This document shows, in pieces, positions 14,090 through 21,467 of a stretch of DNA of 34,750 bases; within the stretch, counting starts at the first letter, position 1, and each line of letters starts with the position of its first letter. Source of the stretch: Actinomycetota bacterium (GTDB taxonomy: Bacteria > Actinomycetota > Acidimicrobiia > Spongiisociales > UBA11373). A model generated the notes under the pieces. The model was not told where the DNA came from, did no database searches, and saw only the letters and a program-made list of their open reading frames with translations. The stretch covers positions 1 through 34,750 of the forward strand of contig VGBK01000011.1 of the NCBI GenBank assembly GCA_016870535.1, given 5' to 3'. Made by a program: the position numbers and the translations under genes.

Positions 14090-14978
14090 CGCCCGCCCCC
14101 TCGTAGTAGCGCAGGAACAGGTCCTCGAGGTCGGCCTCGTGGCTGACCACGTTCACCACCTCGTGGCGGGCCGCCGCCTTCACCAGGGCGTCGATGGACC
14201 CCACCGTGGTGGCGGTGAGCAACCCGTCCTCGACCACCACGTCCTGCACTCCGGGCAAGGCGGCGAACTCGCCCGCCGGCACCGGCCCGGCGAAATGGAT
14301 CTCCAGGCGGCGCAGCGCCTTCGCCTTCAGGGCTTCCAGGCCCTCGACCACCACCAGGCGCCCTTCCCGCACGATGCCCACCCGGTCGGCGATGCGCTCC
14401 ACCTCCCCGAGCACGTGCGACGACAGGAAGACGGTACGCCCCTCGGCCTTCGCCTCGGCCACCAGGCGGTAGAACTCCCGCTGCATCAGAGGGTCGAGGC
14501 CGCTGGTGGGCTCATCGAGCACCAGCAGCCGCGGGGAGTGCATGAAGGCCTGCACCACTGCCACCTTCTGGCGGTTGCCGCGCGACAGGTCGCCGATGGG
14601 GCGGTCCAGGTCGAGTTCGAAGCGATCCGCCAGGGCCTCTGCCGAGCCCGGGCCGTCGAGGCCGCGCCGGTGGCCCAGGTGGACGAGCAACTGGCGGCCG
14701 GTCATCTTGCGGTACAGGGCGGGATCGCCGGCCAGGTAGCCGATCTGCCGCCGCACGGCGGGGCCCCCCGACCGGGGATCCTGCCCCAGCACCAGGGCGC
14801 GCCCCGAAGTCGGCCGGATCAGGTCGAGGAGGAGGCGGATGGTGGTGGTCTTGCCCGCCCCGTTGGGCCCCAGGTAGCCGAAGACCTCCCCCGGGTACAC
14901 CTCCAGGTCGAGCCCGTCCACCCCCAGGTTCTTCCTGTAGTACTTGGTGAGGCCCTCGAGCCGGATGACCGGTTCCAC
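14079..14978 (-). CDS. ABC-2 type transporter ATP-binding protein
   Basis: ATPase partner of the permease immediately downstream (299 residues). Walker A GPNGAGKTTT is at about 37-46, the Q-loop region at about 85 (QIGYLAGDPALY), the signature LSRGNRQKVAVVQAF at about 135-149 (a common variant of LSGGQ in CcmA/BcrA-type proteins), Walker B LLVLDEPTSGLDPL at about 153-166, and the switch His in FLSSHVLGEVERIAD. A 90-residue C-terminal domain (LEIHFAGPVPAGEFAALPGVQDV...) is typical of this DrrA/BcrA branch. I prefer GTG at 14978, with GGGTGGGA upstream; an in-frame TTG at 15008 is possible. The pair forms an operon with overlap. Confidence 0.9.
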   Translation of the reverse strand: MEPVIRLEGLTKYYRKNLGVDGLDLEVYPGEVFGYLGPNGAGKTTTIRLLLDLIRPTSGRALVLGQDPRSGGPAVRRQIGYLAGDPALYRKMTGRQLLVHLGHRRGLDGPGSAEALADRFELDLDRPIGDLSRGNRQKVAVVQAFMHSPRLLVLDEPTSGLDPLMQREFYRLVAEAKAEGRTVFLSSHVLGEVERIADRVGIVREGRLVVVEGLEALKAKALRRLEIHFAGPVPAGEFAALPGVQDVVVEDGLLTATTVGSIDALVKAAARHEVVNVVSHEADLEDLFLRYYEGAGDAA

Positions 14979-15021
14979 GAGGTCCCACCCTAGAACGACG
15001 GGCGTCAAGGCGGGCTAACGG

Positions 15022-15885
15022 CTAGGCCGATCCCCGGGCGGCGGCGACGCGGTCCCGGGCGATCTCCAGGTAAGCGGCCTCGGTCTCGTAGCCGACGAAG
15101 TGCCGCCCGGTCTCCACGGCCGCCACGGCGGTGGAGCCGGATCCCATGAAGGGGTCGAGCACCAGATCACCTTTGAAGGTGTACAACTCGATGAGGCGCC
15201 GCGGCAACTCCACCGGGAAGGGAGCCGGGTGGCCGATGCGGCGGGCCGAGGCCGGGGGGATGTTCCACACCGAGACGGTGGCCTCCATGAACGCCTGCCG
15301 GGAGATGGTGTCCACGCCCTGGTGGAGACGGCGAAACGACCCCTTCGATGCCACCAGCACGTACTCGTGGACATCACGCAGGGTGGGGTTGCGGGCCGAG
15401 CGCCACGACCCCCAGGCACACGAGCCTCCGGCCCCCTGAGCCTTCTGCCAGACGATCTCTCCCCGCAGCAGGAACCCGAGGTCCTCCAGCAGGGCCGCCA
15501 CCCGGTGGTTGAGGGCCAGGTAAGGGCGCCGCCCCAGGTTGGCCACGTTGACCGCCGCCCGGCCCCCCGGCTCGAGCACCCGGTGAGTCTCGCTCAGCAC
15601 CCGCTTGAGCAGGCCCAGGTACTCGTCGAGGCTGAGGTCGGCGTCGTAGTCCTTGCCCACGTTGTAGGGGGGCGAGGTGACCATCAGCGCCACGCAGTCG
15701 TCGGGCAGTTCCTCCATGGCCTCCGAGGACCGGCAGATCAGGGTGTCCAGCACCTCAGGCGGAGGCGCCACCGGGGGCCCGGGGCGGGGCGGCGCGGCCG
15801 ACGCCACCATGCGGCGGGAATAGAAGCGGCGGGCGTCGTGCCCTTCCCGCTTGCCCGCACCGAATGAGGCCGTCTCCGTGGACAT
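15022..15885 (-). CDS. solitary beta-class DNA methyltransferase (N4-cytosine/N6-adenine)
   Basis: SAM-dependent DNA amino-methyltransferase of 287 residues. The catalytic motif IV TSPPYNVGKDYD at about 69-80 precedes the SAM-binding motif I DPFMGSGSTAVAAVE at about 243-257, which is the beta-class order. HEYVLVASKGSF, VSVWNIPPA and HPAPFPVELPRRLIELYT are family-typical. TSPPY leaves N4-cytosine or N6-adenine open. No restriction endonuclease, specificity subunit or Vsr gene is nearby, so it appears to be an orphan enzyme. ATG at 15885 has GGAGG 11 bases upstream. The 74-base region before it contains a perfect DnaA box (15928-15936), suggesting timing with replication. The upstream neighbour on the same strand is a DUF218 protein. 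Confidence 0.9.
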   Translation of the reverse strand: MSTETASFGAGKREGHDARRFYSRRMVASAAPPRPGPPVAPPPEVLDTLICRSSEAMEELPDDCVALMVTSPPYNVGKDYDADLSLDEYLGLLKRVLSETHRVLEPGGRAAVNVANLGRRPYLALNHRVAALLEDLGFLLRGEIVWQKAQGAGGSCAWGSWRSARNPTLRDVHEYVLVASKGSFRRLHQGVDTISRQAFMEATVSVWNIPPASARRIGHPAPFPVELPRRLIELYTFKGDLVLDPFMGSGSTAVAAVETGRHFVGYETEAAYLEIARDRVAAARGSA

Positions 15886-15927
15886 GGCGCGCCTGAACCT
15901 CCGGAACCGGGCGTCACCGTAGCCGAC

Positions 15928-15936
15928 TTATCCACA
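15928..15936 (+). promoter_or_regulatory. perfect DnaA box upstream of the DNA methyltransferase
   Basis: TTATCCACA matches the DnaA-box consensus at all nine positions. It is AT-rich in GC-rich surroundings and intergenic, 43 bases upstream of the methyltransferase ATG. It is the only exact copy I noticed on either strand, so it is not part of an origin. Binding by DnaA has not been shown. Confidence 0.6.
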
Positions 15937-15959
15937 GCACCCGCGGAAATCGCCGCGGC

Positions 15960-16520
15960 CTACTCGGCGCGGGCCTTCTCGGCCGCCCGCCGCAGCCCCC
16001 CCGACGCCGCCTGCAGGGCTACCTTCCCCCAGGCGGCCACCTCCCGCACCGCGCCCCCCAGCCACCGCCACCGATCGGCCCCGCCGGGCCCACGGGCCGG
16101 GTCTCCCCCCGCCGTCAGTCCCATGCGGCGAAAGAGGAAGAGCGCCCGGGGCAGGTGATAGCGGTCGGTGACCACCACCACCCGGTCCCACCCCCCGGCC
16201 CGGGCCAGGCGAGCCACTGCCGCCGCCTGCGCCAGCGTGCTGGTGGATTCCTCCTCGAGAAGCAGGCGGTGCTCGGGCACCCCCAGGCGGCGGGCCAGAT
16301 CGGCCATGACCGAGGCCTCCGAGACCCCGGCGGCCCCCACCCCGCCCGTGAGCACCAGCCACCTCGCCCGGTCTCTCCGGAGCGCCTCCACCCCGTGCGA
16401 AACCCGGCGCCGCACCGCCGGCGCCGGGTGCCCGGGGCCGAGCACCTGGGCACCCAGCACCACCACGGCGTCCGCCGCGCCGGCACCCGGGTCTCCCTCG
16501 GGGGGAGTCCCGCGCCTCAC
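15960..16520 (-). CDS. DUF218/YdcF-like protein
   Basis: 186 residues from a GTG at 16520. The DUF218 fold is clear: DAVVVLGAQVLG at about 18-29, RWLVLTGGVG at about 53-62, SEASVMADLARRLGVPEHRLLLEEESTSTLAQAAAV at about 68-103, and WDRVVVVTDRYHLPRALFLFRRMGL at about 113-137. Family members include YdcF, SanA and ElyC, tied to nucleotide binding or envelope polysaccharide metabolism. This copy has no obvious membrane helix, so it looks cytoplasmic. The usual ESxNT motif reads ESTST here. It is divergent from malE with 184 bases between. Confidence 0.8.
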   Translation of the reverse strand: MRRGTPPEGDPGAGAADAVVVLGAQVLGPGHPAPAVRRRVSHGVEALRRDRARWLVLTGGVGAAGVSEASVMADLARRLGVPEHRLLLEEESTSTLAQAAAVARLARAGGWDRVVVVTDRYHLPRALFLFRRMGLTAGGDPARGPGGADRWRWLGGAVREVAAWGKVALQAASGGLRRAAEKARAE

Positions 16521-16576
16521 TGCCCGATCACGGCGCCAGCCTACGAGAGGACCGCAGCAGATGGGGCCGGCCCGAG

Positions 16577-16605
16577 TGGAATAGGCCCCGCCCGGCGGGT
16601 ATAGT
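16577..16605 (+). promoter_or_regulatory. candidate promoter of malEFG
   Basis: TATAGT (16600-16605) matches the -10 consensus at five of six positions. TGGAAT (16577-16582) is a weak -35 at 17-base spacing. Transcription would begin near 16612, giving a leader of about 93 bases that includes the hairpin at 16658-16677. Confidence 0.45.
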
Positions 16606-16657
16606 CCCGGCGGCTCAAGGCGCGTGGGGTCGCGCACGACTCCTCTCGCCCCGGCTA

Positions 16658-16677
16658 GCCCGCCGGCTTCGGCGGGC
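16658..16677 (+). promoter_or_regulatory. hairpin in the malE leader
   Basis: GCCCGCCG (16658-16665) and CGGCGGGC (16670-16677) pair around GCTT, about 27 bases before the malE ATG and upstream of its GAGGAAA ribosome-binding site. It could stabilise the mRNA 5' end. No anti-terminator partner is apparent. Confidence 0.4.
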
Positions 16678-16704
16678 AGTGATCCCCTAGAGAGGAAAGC
16701 ACGA

Positions 16705-18018
16705 ATGCGTAAGCACTGGAAGGTGCTCGTAGGCCTGGTGCTGGTGCTCGGTCTCGTAGCCGCCGCCTGCGGCGACGACGCCGCCACCACCACCGCGGCC
16801 CCCACCACCACCGCGGCCCCCACCACCACCGCGGCCCCCACCACCACCGCGGCCCCCACCACCACCGCGGCCCCCACCACCACCGCGGCCGCGGCGCCCC
16901 TGCTGGTGTGGGCCGATGAGACCCGCGTGCCGATCATCGAGGCCGTCGCCGCCGAGTTCCAGGCGGCTACCGGCGTGCCGGTGCAGGTCGAGCTGGTCGG
17001 CTTCGGCGACATCCGCGCCAACATGGTCCAGCAGGCCCCGCTCGGTGAGGGTGCCGACGTCTTCATCGGCGCCCACGACTGGATCGGCGAACTCGTGGTG
17101 AACGGCGTCGTGGAGCCCATCGAGCTCGGCGGCCGCGCCGCGGAGTTCTTCAACGTGGCGCTCGACGCCTTCAGCTACGACGGCAAGCGCTACGGCCTGC
17201 CCTACGCCATCGAGGCCATCGGCCTGTACCGCAACACCGACCTGGTGCCGGACGCCCCGGAGACCTTCGAGGACCTGCTCGCCATCTGCGACGAGCTGGG
17301 TGACACCGTCGACCAGTGCCTGGCCCTCCCGGCCGGCGGCGACGCCTATCACCACTATCCCTTCCTGGCCTCCACCGGCGGGTACATCTTCGCCTGGGAC
17401 GGCACCTCGTACGACCCGGCCGACGTGGGCCTCGACACCGCAGGCGCCATCGCCGGCTTCGAGTTCTTCGACGGCCTCGTCAAGGACGGGTACATCGATC
17501 CCGCCGTGGACTACGGCGTGATGACCAACCTGTTCTACAACAACCAGGCCGCCTTCATGTGGACCGGCCCCTGGGCCCTGCCCGACGTGAAGGCCGCCGT
17601 CGCGGCCGGCACGCTGTCCGGCTACGCCACCAGCCCGCTGCCCGACATCCTGGACAACACCGCCACCCCGTTCGTGGGGGTGCAGGGCTTCATGGTGAAC
17701 GCCTTCAGCGAGCAGAAGGCCCTGGCCCAGACGTTCGTGCTGGACTACATCGCCACCGTCGATGTCATGACCCAGCTGTACGAGGTCGGCCTGCGCGCCC
17801 CGGCGCACATCGACGCGTTCAACGCCGTCGCCGCCGACCCCGACGTCCAGGCCTTCGGCGAGTCGGCCTCCGCCGGCAACCCCATGCCGAACATCCCCGA
17901 GATGTCCTCGGTCTGGGGTGCCCTGGGCGACGCCGTTCAGGCGATCTACACCCAGAGCGCCGATGCCGCCACCGCGCTGGCCACGGCCGCCGCGGCCGTG
18001 CGCGAAGCCATCGGCTGA
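16705..18018 (+). CDS. malE: maltose/maltooligosaccharide-binding lipoprotein
   Basis: Extracytoplasmic sugar-binding component of an ABC importer (437 residues). A lipoprotein signal peptide ends in the lipobox VAAAC, with the lipidated Cys at 22. Residues 28-62 are a flexible linker of (TTTAAP) repeats. The binding protein follows: PLLVWADETRVPIIEAVAAEF, GADVFIGAHDWIGELVVNG, YGLPYAIEAIGLYRNTDLVPDAPETFEDL, NNQAAFMWTGPWALPDVKAA. These are family 1 (MalE-type) features including aromatic residues of the sugar cleft. GAGGAAA lies 8 bases before the ATG. It is the first gene of malEFG and is followed by a strong hairpin. No glucosidase or LacI regulator is adjacent, so the sugar range is inferred from similarity alone. 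Confidence 0.9.
   Translation: MRKHWKVLVGLVLVLGLVAAACGDDAATTTAAPTTTAAPTTTAAPTTTAAPTTTAAPTTTAAAAPLLVWADETRVPIIEAVAAEFQAATGVPVQVELVGFGDIRANMVQQAPLGEGADVFIGAHDWIGELVVNGVVEPIELGGRAAEFFNVALDAFSYDGKRYGLPYAIEAIGLYRNTDLVPDAPETFEDLLAICDELGDTVDQCLALPAGGDAYHHYPFLASTGGYIFAWDGTSYDPADVGLDTAGAIAGFEFFDGLVKDGYIDPAVDYGVMTNLFYNNQAAFMWTGPWALPDVKAAVAAGTLSGYATSPLPDILDNTATPFVGVQGFMVNAFSEQKALAQTFVLDYIATVDVMTQLYEVGLRAPAHIDAFNAVAADPDVQAFGESASAGNPMPNIPEMSSVWGALGDAVQAIYTQSADAATALATAAAAVREAIG
16786..16890 (+). repeat. 18-bp tandem repeat in the malE linker
   Basis: ACCACCACCGCGGCCCCC is repeated five times without a mismatch (16786-16875), followed by a partial sixth copy. Each unit encodes TTTAAP. Because the period is a multiple of three, gain or loss of units would change only the linker length. 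Confidence 0.92.
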
Positions 18019-18039
18019 GCCGCAGCCACCACGACTGAA

Positions 18040-18073
18040 CGCTGCGGGCGGGGCTCCGGCCCCGCCCGCAGCG
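18040..18073 (+). terminator. 15-bp hairpin between malE and malF
   Basis: A perfect 15-bp stem (18040-18054 with 18059-18073, left arm beginning CGCTGCGGGC) around TCCG, 22 bases after the malE stop and 63 bases before malF. There is no U-run. In the classical mal operon the malE-malF gap also holds hairpins that protect malE mRNA and lower expression of the permease genes. A similar role, or partial termination, fits here. Confidence 0.65.
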
Positions 18074-18136
18074 CGTGCGAGGGCCGGCACCACGGCACTA
18101 GCATCCCCGCCAACCCGAGAGGAAGGGCACAGGGAG

Positions 18137-20017
18137 GTGAGCTTCTTCCGGCGCCACGGGCCGGGCTGGTGGATCCGCTTCTTCGGCCTGGCCTTGCTCG
18201 ACGGCATCGTGATCGCCCTCATCCCCACCTTGTGGGAGCAGCGCGCCACCGTCGCCCTCGTCTGCATCCTGGTGGGGGCGGCCGGCATCAACTACATCTT
18301 CCTCTCCAGCCGCACCATCCCCATCCGCTGGCTGGTGCCGGGCCTCTTCTTCCTGGCGCTCATGATGCTCTGGCCCATCGTGTTCACGGTGTACATCGCG
18401 CTGACCAACTGGTCCACCGGCAACTTCATCACCAAGGACCAGGCCATCGACCGTCTCACCGAGGGCGGGGCCTACCTCATCGAGACCGAGGATTCGCCGC
18501 TCGCCGCCATGTACCTGTATCGGGACCCGAGCATCCCCACCACCCGGCTCGACCCCATCGCCGATCTCAAACTCCTCGTCGTCACCGACCTCGGCGAGTT
18601 CTTCTACGGATCCCCTCGCCTGCGCACCGCCCCCGCCCCCGACGAACCCGAACTGGAGTGCTGCGTCTCCCCACGAGTCGACGAGGAGCACGCCGCACGC
18701 CTGGGAGCCGAGAGCCTGGCCGAACTGAACGCGGTGGACGAAGACGGCGACGGGATCCCCGAAACGATCGGAGGGCACGCCAAGCTCCGGCTGCTGGACA
18801 TCGGCACCGTCAGCGGCGTCCTGGACCAGTTGGTACTCGACGTCCCCGGCCGCGGCCAGGCCCGGGCCCGCACCTTCTCCTCCGCGGTCCTCGCCGAGCA
18901 GCGCTTCGTCTACGACCGGGCCCGGGACGCCCTGATCGACCGCCTGAACGACGATGCTCTCTGCCCGGCCCAGGGGGCGTCCTTCGTCTGCGCGGAGCGC
19001 CGGGTCGACCCCGGATGGCGGGAGTTCCAGGGCTTCGACAACTTCACCCGGATCGTCGGCGACGAGCGCATCCGCACCCCGTTCCTGCGCATCTTCGTAT
19101 GGAATGTGATCTTCGCCGCCGCGGTGGTGCTGCTCCAGTTGAGCCTGGGCATGGCCCTGGCACTGACCCTCGACGACCGGCGCATGAAGGGCCGCGGGCT
19201 GTACCGCTCGCTGCTGCTCATCCCCTGGGCCGCCCCCGGGTTCATCGTGATCCTGGTGTGGCGCGGCCTGCTCAATCCCTCCTTCGGGCCGGTCAACAAC
19301 CAGTTGGAGGCGCGCTGGCTGGCCGACCTGTCCCGCTCCACCTGGCCCCGCTGGCTGGTGGCGGTGGCTCTGGTGGCCTGCGCCGCCGTCCTCATCTGGA
19401 TGGCGTCGGGCATGCTGCGCCGCCGCCGCTGGTTCGCCACCTTCTTCTCACTGGTTGGGGCGGCCGTAGTGGCCTGGTTCGTCTACAAGATCCTCGGCCC
19501 CGGGTTCGCGGTGCGCAACGTGGGCATCCCCTGGGTGCAGCCCGGCGACTGGTTCTGGTCCAAGGTGGCGGTGATCGTGGTCACCATGTGGCAGGGCTTC
19601 CCCTACTTCTTCCTCATCTGCACCGGCGCCCTGCAGGCCATCCCCTCCGAGATGAAGGAGGCGGCCAAGGTCGACGGCGCCTCGCCCTTCCAGGTGTTCT
19701 GGAAGGTCACCTTCCCGCTCCTCATGGTGGGCATCGCCCCGCTGCTCATCGCCTCCTTCGCCTTCAACTTCAACGCCTTCGTCAACATCTTCCTGCTCAC
19801 CGCAGGAGGGCCTCCGGTCGCGGGCTATGCCGTGCCCTTTGGGGAGACCGACATCCTGATCTCCTTCGTCTTCAATCTGGCGGTGGAGAGCGGCCGGGGC
19901 GGCCAGTACGCCCTGGCGGCGGCGGCCACCTTCTTCATCTTCTTCATCGTGGCCACCATCTCGGCCATCAGCTTCCGCTTCACCCGGAGACTGGAGGAGA
20001 TCTATGGCAGCCTCTGA
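18137..20017 (+). CDS. malF: maltose-type ABC permease MalF with enlarged periplasmic loop and extra TM insert
   Basis: Integral membrane subunit (626 residues; about 514 in E. coli). Three N-terminal helices lie between 12 and 92. A large extracytoplasmic loop (about 93-310) corresponds to the MalF P2 loop and carries DEDGDGIPETIGG at about 200-212, a calcium-binding-type motif. Helices follow at about 318-345 and 353-375. A segment of about 90 residues (384-472) has two further hydrophobic helices (WLVAVALVACAAVLIWM, FFSLVGAAVVAWFVY). The core resumes at FWSKVAVIVVTMWQGFPYFF, and the EAA coupling loop EMKEAAKVDGAS lies at about 505-516. GTG at 18137 follows an AGGAAG/AGGGAG region. Its end overlaps malG by 14 bases. 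No MalK/MsiK ATPase is encoded here. Confidence 0.9.
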   Translation: MSFFRRHGPGWWIRFFGLALLDGIVIALIPTLWEQRATVALVCILVGAAGINYIFLSSRTIPIRWLVPGLFFLALMMLWPIVFTVYIALTNWSTGNFITKDQAIDRLTEGGAYLIETEDSPLAAMYLYRDPSIPTTRLDPIADLKLLVVTDLGEFFYGSPRLRTAPAPDEPELECCVSPRVDEEHAARLGAESLAELNAVDEDGDGIPETIGGHAKLRLLDIGTVSGVLDQLVLDVPGRGQARARTFSSAVLAEQRFVYDRARDALIDRLNDDALCPAQGASFVCAERRVDPGWREFQGFDNFTRIVGDERIRTPFLRIFVWNVIFAAAVVLLQLSLGMALALTLDDRRMKGRGLYRSLLLIPWAAPGFIVILVWRGLLNPSFGPVNNQLEARWLADLSRSTWPRWLVAVALVACAAVLIWMASGMLRRRRWFATFFSLVGAAVVAWFVYKILGPGFAVRNVGIPWVQPGDWFWSKVAVIVVTMWQGFPYFFLICTGALQAIPSEMKEAAKVDGASPFQVFWKVTFPLLMVGIAPLLIASFAFNFNAFVNIFLLTAGGPPVAGYAVPFGETDILISFVFNLAVESGRGGQYALAAAATFFIFFIVATISAISFRFTRRLEEIYGSL

Positions 20018-21188
20018 TCCGGGCGCAACGACTGCGGTGGAGCTCACTCGCGTGGGCAAGACGCGTCGCCACATGAGCCCGCGCCGCTACTTCCGCGAGA
20101 TCGGCTGGCGGCACCTGGTAGGGCTGGTGGCCCTGGCCTTCGCCCTGTTCCCCCTCGCCTGGGTGATCTCGTCCTCGATCAACACCGTCGACACCCTCAC
20201 CACGGCCCGCTTCATCCCCAAGTCGACCACCTTCAACAACTACGCAAAGCTGTTCGAGGGGTGCAGTTGGGACGCCGGCCTGCCGCCTTTCAAGTGCGCC
20301 AACACCACCCCCATGCCCATCTTCCTGTGGAACTCGGTGAAGATCGCCCTCATCGCCGCCACCATCCAGTTGGCCCTGTCCGCCCTGGCCGCCTACTCGT
20401 TCGCCCGGCTGCGCTGGAGGGGCCGCCGCATCGGCCTCATCGCCATCCTCCTCATCCAGATGTTCCCCCAGTTCCTCGCCTTCGTGGCCCTCTTCCTGCT
20501 GCTCGACACCCTGGGGCAGACCTTCGGGACGGCCACCCAGGTGAGCCTCTGGGTGGTGGCCGTCCCCCTGGCGGCGATCACCGCCCTGGTGGCCCTGGTC
20601 GCCAGCCGCTCGGACTGGCAGCGCTCCGCCAAGCGCAGCGCCTACATCGCCGCCGGGGTGGGAGGGGCGGTGCTGGCCTGGGCGCTGATCGGGCAGTTCG
20701 CCGACACCGTCTGGCCGTTTGTGGCGAACTACCAGGTGACCATCTTCCCCCGCATCAGCCTGGGCACCCACACCGGCCTGGTGCTGGTCTACCTGGGCGG
20801 CGCCATCGGGGTGAACACCTGGCTGCTGAAGGGCTTCATGGACTCCATCCCCACCTCGCTCGACGAGGCGGCCAAGGTGGACGGGGCCAGCGAGTGGGAC
20901 GTGTTCTCCAAGATCATCGTGCCGCTGGCCCGGCCCATCCTGATCGTGGTCTTCATCCTCACCTTCGTGGGCCTGTACAACGAGTACATCCTGGCCAGCG
21001 TGCTCATCCGCGACGTGCAGCAGTTCACCTATGCCACCGGGTTGGCGCTGTTCGTGGAGAGCGAGTACGCCGCCAAGTGGGGCCAGCTGTCGGCCGCCGC
21101 GGTGCTGGGCACCATGCCGATCCTGGTGATCTACTGGACCCTGCAGGACCGGATCGTCGGCGGCCTCAGCGGCGCCGTCAAGGGGTAG
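20004..21188 (+). CDS. malG: maltose-type ABC permease MalG with extra TM insert
   Basis: Second permease subunit (394 residues; about 296 in E. coli). The first helix is at about 36-58, then an extracytoplasmic loop with two Cys (EGCSW, FKCAN) that may pair. Helices follow at about 112-135 and 145-172. An inserted segment at about 174-255 has two extra hydrophobic stretches (LWVVAVPLAAITALVALVA, AAGVGGAVLAWALIG). The core continues with GLVLVYLGGAIGVNTWLLKGFM at about 258-279, the EAA loop LDEAAKVDGAS at about 287-297, and the typical C-terminal TYATGLALFVESEYAAKWGQLSAAAVLGTMPILVIY. ATG at 20004 has GGAGGAG just upstream, inside malF. The coupling loop needs an ATPase encoded elsewhere. Confidence 0.92.
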   Translation: MAASDPGATTAVELTRVGKTRRHMSPRRYFREIGWRHLVGLVALAFALFPLAWVISSSINTVDTLTTARFIPKSTTFNNYAKLFEGCSWDAGLPPFKCANTTPMPIFLWNSVKIALIAATIQLALSALAAYSFARLRWRGRRIGLIAILLIQMFPQFLAFVALFLLLDTLGQTFGTATQVSLWVVAVPLAAITALVALVASRSDWQRSAKRSAYIAAGVGGAVLAWALIGQFADTVWPFVANYQVTIFPRISLGTHTGLVLVYLGGAIGVNTWLLKGFMDSIPTSLDEAAKVDGASEWDVFSKIIVPLARPILIVVFILTFVGLYNEYILASVLIRDVQQFTYATGLALFVESEYAAKWGQLSAAAVLGTMPILVIYWTLQDRIVGGLSGAVKG

Positions 21189-21213
21189 CCGGGAGCCGCC
21201 GCCCGCTCGACCC

Positions 21214-21378
21214 TCAGGCCGGCGTGGGAGCCTGCCCGGGGGCAGCAGCAGACGCCGCCGTCTCCTGCTGCGCGATGGCGATGATCTCCTCCCAGTCGTG
21301 CGCCAGGGCGCACCGCCCGCACAAGTTCTGCCGGTCGCGGGTGGTCACCGCGTCGGCCCCGCAACGGGAGCACCGCAT
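21214..21378 (-). CDS. zinc-ribbon micro-protein (54 aa)
   Basis: MRCSRCGADAV...NLCGRCALAHDWEEIIAIAQ: two CxxC pairs about 13 residues apart form a treble-clef or zinc-ribbon knuckle, followed by an acidic helix and an Ala/Pro tail. AGGAGAAGG stands upstream of the ATG at 21378, which is better placed than an in-frame ATG 11 codons earlier. No homologue with known function comes to mind. It is convergent with malG (25 bases apart) and lies downstream of the Fe-S oxidoreductase gene on the same strand. Confidence 0.65.
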   Translation of the reverse strand: MRCSRCGADAVTTRDRQNLCGRCALAHDWEEIIAIAQQETAASAAAPGQAPTPA

Positions 21379-21467
21379 GGGCCTTCTCCTCGGGTGTCGG
21401 CTGAGGGTCAATCGGCAGCGGGGCGGCCCAACTTGACGGTCCGGCCCCCCGCGCCGATCGCGCCGCC

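Noticed and set aside
15022-15885. Methyltransferase as part of a restriction-modification or BREX/DISARM-type defence island
   Set aside because: Neighbours are an ABC exporter and a DUF218 protein; no nuclease, helicase or specificity gene is present.
15928-15936. DnaA box as part of a replication origin
   Set aside because: Only one exact box was seen, and there is no AT-rich unwinding region and no dnaA, dnaN or parAB gene nearby.
16705-21188. Presence of the MalK ATPase in the mal operon
   Set aside because: No Walker A or ABC signature occurs between malE and 21468. The ABC ATPase at 14079-14978 is of the exporter (ABC-2) type and belongs with its own permease.
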